DNA of 10,896 nucleotides from Nitrospinaceae bacterium. Lineage in GTDB: Bacteria > Nitrospinota > Nitrospinia > Nitrospinales > VA-1. The position numbers and the translations under genes were made by a program. Location of the stretch: the NCBI GenBank assembly GCA_029261435.1, contig JAJDBI010000168.1, positions 1 through 10,896 on the forward strand, given 5' to 3'. The notes beneath the pieces were generated by a model. The model was not told the origin of the DNA, made no database searches, and worked only from the letters and a program-made list of their open reading frames with translations. This document shows, piece by piece, positions 6,768-10,896 of the stretch (the first letter of the stretch is position 1; the number at the start of each line of letters is the position of its first letter).

Positions 6768-6777
6768 CTTATAAAAT
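6750..6777 (+). promoter_or_regulatory. Candidate promoter for the Rieske/cytochrome b operon
   Basis: TTGAAA (6750-6755, five of six) and TAAAAT (6772-6777, five of six) are 16 bases apart. Transcription would start only about 10 bases before the ATG at 6795, giving a very short leader. An upstream TTGACA at 6718-6723 has no suitable -10 box. Confidence 0.45.
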
Positions 6778-6794
6778 TAGGTATTATCGAGATT

Positions 6795-7325
6795 ATGGCT
6801 GAGGAAAATACGAAAGAAAAAAAGGAAGATGAAGCACAGAACACAATCTGGTCGCGCCGGGAGTTTTTCTCGTTAGCGGGATGGGCTGGTTTCTTAGGTT
6901 CTCTAGGATTGTCTTCTCTGTATTTTGCACGTTTGCTTTTTCCACGTGTCCTGTTTGAACCTTCCCCAATTTTTAAGGCGGGTTATCCAAGCGACTATAC
7001 AGTTGGTGCTGTTAGTACCAAATATATTAAGGATCAGCGAGTCTGGATTGTTCGCGATGATGAAGGGATCTATGTCATCTACGGTCTTTGCACCCATTTA
7101 GGCTGTACACCCAGATGGCTAAATACTGAAAGCAAGTATAAGTGCCCTTGTCATGGTAGCGGATTTACCAAAGAGGGTATGCATTTTGAAGGACCAGCAC
7201 CAAGGCCTTTGGAACGTTTAAAGATTGCTCTGGGGCCTGATGGTCAAATAATCGTTGATAAGAGCAAAAAGTTTCTTTGGGAAAAAGGCCAATGGGGCGA
7301 TCCAGGATCCAAGCTTCTGGTTTAG
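6795..7325 (+). CDS. Rieske 2Fe-2S protein of a quinol:cytochrome c oxidoreductase
   Basis: The 176-residue protein starts with a charged N-terminal tail, then SRREFF (20-25), a twin-arginine motif, and a hydrophobic segment at about 26-46. This is the usual uncleaved Tat anchor of Rieske proteins. The cluster-binding boxes are CTHLGC (99-104) and CPCHGS (117-122). By family rules Cys99, His101, Cys117 and His120 bind the 2Fe-2S cluster, and Cys104 and Cys119 form the stabilising disulfide. GPAPRPL (133-139) is the conserved proline loop. The protein takes an electron from quinol at the Qo site on the outer face of the membrane and passes it to a cytochrome c. Cytochrome b genes follow after 78 bases. 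The full-length cluster domain and gene order make the assignment firm; whether the partner complex is called bc1 or b6f type is discussed with the next genes. Confidence 0.96.
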   Translation: MAEENTKEKKEDEAQNTIWSRREFFSLAGWAGFLGSLGLSSLYFARLLFPRVLFEPSPIFKAGYPSDYTVGAVSTKYIKDQRVWIVRDDEGIYVIYGLCTHLGCTPRWLNTESKYKCPCHGSGFTKEGMHFEGPAPRPLERLKIALGPDGQIIVDKSKKFLWEKGQWGDPGSKLLV

Positions 7326-7390
7326 GTGGTTATGATGGTGATCAATATACTTTCTTCTCACCGTAGAATGAGAATATCCATTTTTTTGAT

Positions 7391-7395
7391 GGAGG
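7391..7395 (+). promoter_or_regulatory. Strong ribosome binding site deciding the TTG start of cytochrome b
   Basis: GGAGG lies eight bases before TTG at 7404. An ATG at 7389 is in the same frame but meets a TGA at 7398-7400, so the TTG is the start. TCCAT (7377-7381) can pair with ATGGA (7389-7393) and partly cover this site. Confidence 0.8.
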
Positions 7396-7403
7396 ATTGA
7401 TTT

Positions 7404-8234
7404 TTGGCAAACAAGGCACCCCAGATTCCGAGTATTGCGGAATTCATACATAAAATAAAGAGTGGTGAAATATTCACTGAGATAGCTAAAGAAATCACTG
7501 AGTCTCAGCTATGGACCTCAACATTCAGGCATGGTTATGCTGATACTCCGCGAAATCGTGTTCTGCAGATAGCAAGTAATGTCTGGTTGCATCTTCATCC
7601 AGTAAAAATGCATCGGCATGCTCTGCGGATTAAATTCACCTGGTGTATGGGTGGTATTACTTTTCTATTGTTTCTCTCCACAGTGGTAACCGGTGTGATT
7701 TTGATGTTCTACTACAGACCAGTAGGGGAATATGCCTATTATGACATGAAATACCTGCAATACGATGTTCCTTTTGGGATGCTCATGAGGAATATGCATC
7801 GTTGGGCGGCCCACGCAATGGTTATTACCGTGTGGTTGCATATGTTTCGTGTATTTCTGACAGGATCCTATAAGCCTCCCCGTGAATTCAACTGGGTCAT
7901 TGGCGTCTTTTTGGTAACTTTCACGCTTTTATTGAGCTTTACTGGCTACCTGTTACCGTGGGATCAACTGGCAATGTGGGCGGTTACCGTTGGAACCAAT
8001 ATGGCCAGGGCGACTCCGTTTCTGGGTAATGAAGGACCTTTTGCAGAATATGTGGGTGTAACGCCTCGGTACGATGCCAGGTCTCTACTTATTGGTGGTA
8101 GCCTGGTAGGACCCCCGGCGCTATTAAGGTTCTATGTGTTGCATTGCATATTCATACCTTTGATTGCCGGAGCCTTGATGATTGTACATTTCTGGCGGAT
8201 TCGTAAGGACGGTGGGATTTCCGGCCCTCTTTAG
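7404..8234 (+). CDS. Cytochrome b6-like subunit (N-terminal half of cytochrome b)
   Basis: The 276-residue protein is the four-helix, di-haem part of a split cytochrome b. Haem ligand pairs are His132/His146 in helix B (13 residues between) and His247/His262 in helix D. The 14 residues between the latter are the b6-type spacing; mitochondrial-type cytochrome b has 13. GYLLPWDQ (181-188) is the conserved Qo-site stretch and the end, ISGPL, matches the cytochrome b6 C terminus. Cys81 in TWCMGGIT falls where cytochrome b6 has Cys35, the covalent attachment point of the extra haem (cn/ci) near the Qi site. An extension of about 45 residues precedes the core compared with plant b6 (215 residues). 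The start is TTG with a GGAGG site. It acts in the inner membrane with the Rieske protein upstream and subunit IV downstream. Confidence 0.95.
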   Translation: MANKAPQIPSIAEFIHKIKSGEIFTEIAKEITESQLWTSTFRHGYADTPRNRVLQIASNVWLHLHPVKMHRHALRIKFTWCMGGITFLLFLSTVVTGVILMFYYRPVGEYAYYDMKYLQYDVPFGMLMRNMHRWAAHAMVITVWLHMFRVFLTGSYKPPREFNWVIGVFLVTFTLLLSFTGYLLPWDQLAMWAVTVGTNMARATPFLGNEGPFAEYVGVTPRYDARSLLIGGSLVGPPALLRFYVLHCIFIPLIAGALMIVHFWRIRKDGGISGPL

Positions 8235-8264
8235 GGGCAGATTTTTTTAAGGGGATAGGAAAAA

Positions 8265-9026
8265 ATGTCTGAGGCTGCAGCTGCACCTAAGAGAAAAGTA
8301 GAAGGAGTTCCAGAAAAACTCCATGTATGGCCTTATTTGGTCCGATTAGAGTTTCTGTGTGCTCTGGTTGTGATCGTTGCACTCGCAGTTTGGTCTATTG
8401 TAATTGATGCTCCGTTGGAGGAAGCTGCGAATCCAACGAAAACTCCAAACCCATCCAAAGCGCCCTGGTATTTCCTCGGGCTTCAAGATATTCTGGTTTA
8501 TTTCGATCCCTGGTTTGCCGGGGTTGTGGCTCCGGTTCTCATTATCGTGGGACTGATGCTGATTCCATATCTTGATGTGAACCCGAAAGGAAATGGGTAC
8601 TACACCTATCATGAAAGAAAAGTAGCTATCTGGGTTTACTGTTTTGGTTTTCTGGTTCTCTGGATTGCCTTGATCATTATGGGGGTATTCCTACGAGGTC
8701 CGGGGTGGAACCTGTTCATGCCTTGGCAATATTGGGACCCGCACAAGGTAGTAGCTCTGGTTAGTGTGGATCTGCCTTATGCTTTTGGCTTTAGAGATTA
8801 TACTTGGTCCGCTATTTTTGGTGGTGGTGTACTTTTGGCTTACTTCGGTATAGGGACAGGTGCGTATTTTTTTCTTGAAAGAAAAGCGCTTAAGTCAGTG
8901 GGTTTTCTGCGCATGTTTTTGAAGATTCAACTAGCTCTTATCATGATGGGAATAGTTATTAAAATTGTTCTTCGAATTGGTTTTAACATTAAATATATAA
9001 TGGTCACACCTTGGATTAGTGTTTAA
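8265..9026 (+). CDS. Subunit IV-like C-terminal half of cytochrome b
   Basis: The 253-residue membrane protein follows the b6-like subunit by 30 bases, with AGG about six bases before the ATG. After a 28-residue polar N terminus there are about five hydrophobic helices (near 29-48, 83-103, 119-143, 181-203 and 215-236). Chloroplast subunit IV has three helices and about 160 residues, so this protein carries a C-terminal addition. NPSKAPWYFLGLQD (62-75) occupies the position of the Qo-site PEWY loop, but reads APWY, so the usual Glu is not in place; Asp75 is the nearest acidic residue after it. RGPGWN (144-149) and YWDPHK (156-161) look like conserved loops of bacterial homologues. It completes the quinol oxidation site with the b6-like subunit and the Rieske protein. 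Confidence 0.92.
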   Translation: MSEAAAAPKRKVEGVPEKLHVWPYLVRLEFLCALVVIVALAVWSIVIDAPLEEAANPTKTPNPSKAPWYFLGLQDILVYFDPWFAGVVAPVLIIVGLMLIPYLDVNPKGNGYYTYHERKVAIWVYCFGFLVLWIALIIMGVFLRGPGWNLFMPWQYWDPHKVVALVSVDLPYAFGFRDYTWSAIFGGGVLLAYFGIGTGAYFFLERKALKSVGFLRMFLKIQLALIMMGIVIKIVLRIGFNIKYIMVTPWISV

Positions 9027-9068
9027 TAGCTGAAGAAATTAATAGCTGAAGATTAATAACTAAAGATA
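9023..9068 (+). repeat. Three tandem copies of a ~15-base unit
   Basis: TTAATAGCTGAAGAAA (9023-9038), TTAATAGCTGAAGA (9039-9052) and TTAATAACTAAAGATA (9053-9068) follow head to tail from the stop codon of the subunit IV gene. A related GGCTGAAGAAGATAA overlaps the next gene's start (from 9081). It looks like slippage duplication of a start-region sequence and gives stops in several frames. Confidence 0.7.
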
Positions 9069-9078
9069 GAGTAATACA

Positions 9079-10896
9079 TTGGCTGAAGAAGATAAAAAAC
9101 CTGATTTTAAAGAAGGCGAATTTGATGAGCACACCTCATATAGCTTTCTTTTTTTCCTTATTTCTGGAGTCACGTTGTTCGTTACTCTTTGGGCGTTTTG
9201 GGACGATGAATATGCCCGTCGGGGATTCAAGACCTATCAGGAACAGTTTTTTAAAGAGCAGTTTGCTATAGCTGAAGGTGAATGGAAAGCTATTAACACT
9301 AAGATTGAGGGAAGTGAAAAACAGATTAGCGACAGCCTCAGTAAAAAAGTTAATGAACTCTCTGGAAATGATAATTATTTAGCTTTAGTCGAAGAGGTTC
9401 GCCTTAAGCAAATTGCAGTAGACGAAGCTAAGGAGCAAAAGAAATTTGCTGGAAGTCATGTGGATGAAGCCTATTACTACTATAAAAAGGCGATGCATGA
9501 AGGAGAAAATTATGATGTGCAAAAGGCAACTTTGCATTCCTATCAGGAAGAGGTTGAATCCTACACACCTATAATTCTCGAAAAGCAAAAAATTCTTAGT
9601 GAAGCTGAAAATCGACTTCTTAAGGTTAAAGCCGATCAAATAAAGTTGGAAAAAGAGCTTGCCAGCCTGACTCGTCAAAAAGTCCAGTTAGAATTGACGA
9701 TGGATTACTACAAGCCATTCCCGTTTTTCTGGCGTCCTGCTGAAATTCTTCAAACTGTTATCCCTGGATTTGGAAAAAATAGTTTCAAAGAAATTATTTA
9801 CCGGGTTGATCGGTGTATGACTTGTCATATCTCCTATCAGGACGAACACTATAAAGATTTTGCGCAGCCTTTAAAGACTCATCCCAATCTTGACATTTTA
9901 ATAAAGAAACATCCTCCTGAACGTACTGGCTGCACTTGGTGTCACTTGGGACAAGGAACTGTCACAGCACCCGCTGAGCATGCTCATGGTTCACACCATG
10001 AAACAGATCAAACGGTTGAGGTCAATGAGCCTATCCTGCATGGCAAGTTTCAACAAGCAACATGTAGAAATTGCCATGCTGAAGTGATCGATCTTGAAGG
10101 TGCTCCACTCTTATCAAAGGGGAAAAGGCTCTTTGTTAAACTGGGTTGTCATGGTTGTCACTTGGCCGATGGTTATGCCAATGAAGGTAAAGTGGGGCCC
10201 CGACTTAACAGGGTTGGCAGTAAAGTTGATGCGAGTTGGTTGTACCGCTGGATCAAAAAACCCAAAGGCTATCTCCCGGAAACCAGAATGCCGGAATTTG
10301 GTTTTAATGAGAAGGATTTGACTGGAGTCACCGCCTACCTACTGGCTGCTTCAGAGAAAGATTATAAATTACAGGCCAGCTATGATGATTCAGGCGATCC
10401 AGATAAAGGCAAGAAATTATTTGAATCTGTAGGTTGTCAAGCCTGCCATACGCTCAATGGTAAGGGAGAGAAGCACGCTCCTGATCTGAGTCGGATCGGT
10501 AACAAAGTAAATGCTGATTGGCTGGTAACTTGGATCAGTAGTCCCCACAGCTACAATGCAAAAAGCAAGATGCCGGATCTTCGGTTGAATGTGGATCAGG
10601 CATCAGATATTGCGTCCTACTTGCTCCAGTTCGGTAAAAAAGAAGTAATACCCGGCTTGGAAGCAAAACTGCAAGACCCTGCTTTGATCAAACACGGGGA
10701 GACTGTGGTGCGTCGTAGAGGTTGTTTTGCTTGCCATGATATCAAAGGGATGGAAAAAGAAGGTCGGATCGCTCCTGAGCTATCTGCTTTTGGTAGGAAG
10801 ATGATAGCTGAGCTTGAGTTTGGTGACTCGCATATTCCTCATACCTGGGAAAACTGGGCAAAAACTAAATTAAAAAAACCCAACACTTTCCGAACC
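9079..10896 (+). CDS. Membrane-anchored multihaem cytochrome c with coiled coil (partial, 3' end outside)
   Basis: An open frame of 606 codons runs from TTG at 9079 off the window end. TAG at 9067-9069 closes the frame upstream and no ATG occurs before residue 139, so TTG is the best start; its Shine-Dalgarno is weak. One membrane helix lies at about 20-41, then a charged coiled-coil-rich stretch at about 50-210. Six haem c sites follow: CMTCH (246), CTWCH (285), CRNCH (329), CHGCH (357), CQACH (453) and CFACH (549). A His-rich linker lies at about 300-312. The last three start repeated mono-haem cytochrome c domains (GK-LF-x-x-x-GC-x-x-CH, then WI-x-x-P and an MP motif), with likely Met ligands at 404 and 498; the third is cut by the window. 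By position it is the cytochrome c subunit of the Rieske/cytochrome b complex, carrying electrons away on the periplasmic side. Its exact partners are inferred. Confidence 0.9.
   Translation, partial: MAEEDKKPDFKEGEFDEHTSYSFLFFLISGVTLFVTLWAFWDDEYARRGFKTYQEQFFKEQFAIAEGEWKAINTKIEGSEKQISDSLSKKVNELSGNDNYLALVEEVRLKQIAVDEAKEQKKFAGSHVDEAYYYYKKAMHEGENYDVQKATLHSYQEEVESYTPIILEKQKILSEAENRLLKVKADQIKLEKELASLTRQKVQLELTMDYYKPFPFFWRPAEILQTVIPGFGKNSFKEIIYRVDRCMTCHISYQDEHYKDFAQPLKTHPNLDILIKKHPPERTGCTWCHLGQGTVTAPAEHAHGSHHETDQTVEVNEPILHGKFQQATCRNCHAEVIDLEGAPLLSKGKRLFVKLGCHGCHLADGYANEGKVGPRLNRVGSKVDASWLYRWIKKPKGYLPETRMPEFGFNEKDLTGVTAYLLAASEKDYKLQASYDDSGDPDKGKKLFESVGCQACHTLNGKGEKHAPDLSRIGNKVNADWLVTWISSPHSYNAKSKMPDLRLNVDQASDIASYLLQFGKKEVIPGLEAKLQDPALIKHGETVVRRRGCFACHDIKGMEKEGRIAPELSAFGRKMIAELEFGDSHIPHTWENWAKTKLKKPNTFRT

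Noticed and set aside
9385..9678. Open frame of 97 codons on the - strand
   Set aside because: It is antisense to the coiled-coil part of the cytochrome c gene; its Phe/Leu-rich content reflects the complement of Lys/Glu codons.
10094..10321. Open frame of 75 codons on the + strand
   Set aside because: It is out of frame with, and fully inside, the multihaem cytochrome gene, whose CxxCH motifs prove the other frame.
1..10896. Mobile elements, CRISPR arrays or a defence system
   Set aside because: No transposase, integrase, spaced repeat array or defence gene is visible; all genes are metabolic, respiratory, signalling or unknown with normal spacing.

Overview
The window looks like ordinary chromosome from a Gram-negative, respiring bacterium with fairly AT-rich intergenic DNA. 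No phage, IS element, CRISPR array or rRNA is visible. The taxon cannot be fixed from the sequence alone. A split b6-type cytochrome b, a Tat-type Rieske protein and a large membrane-anchored multihaem cytochrome c recall quinol oxidoreductase loci of Nitrospinota, Nitrospirota, Planctomycetota or deltaproteobacterial lineages; a marine Nitrospinota-like source is my guess, held weakly. Every gene and the tRNA lie on the + strand. Start codons are mixed (ATG, GTG, TTG) and several genes lack a clear Shine-Dalgarno.

Left part (1-3514), housekeeping: the C-terminal end of pdxJ; an unrecognised soluble coiled-coil protein; then gap, tpiA, secG and tRNA-Leu(GAG). gap and tpiA are adjacent with no pgk between them. 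secG followed by tRNA-Leu(GAG) is the same order as secG-leuU in E. coli.

Middle (3515-6648): a diguanylate cyclase with an intact GGEEF active site and RxxD inhibitory site; a small unrecognised four-helix membrane protein with three histidines, followed by a likely terminator; and a flavoprotein with the dihydrolipoamide-dehydrogenase fold but without the redox-active cysteine pair or the C-terminal catalytic His.

Right part (6649-10896), the most distinctive: Rieske Fe-S protein, cytochrome b6-like subunit, subunit IV-like second half of cytochrome b, and a large cytochrome c (606 codons visible, six CxxCH motifs, running off the window). Together these are the subunits of a quinol:cytochrome c oxidoreductase (complex III / b6f type). 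The b subunit keeps the Cys that carries the extra haem c in b6f complexes, the second half has APWY where PEWY is usual, and the cytochrome c joins a membrane anchor, a long coiled coil, a three-haem region and tandem mono-haem domains. A candidate promoter overlapping a direct repeat lies before the Rieske gene.
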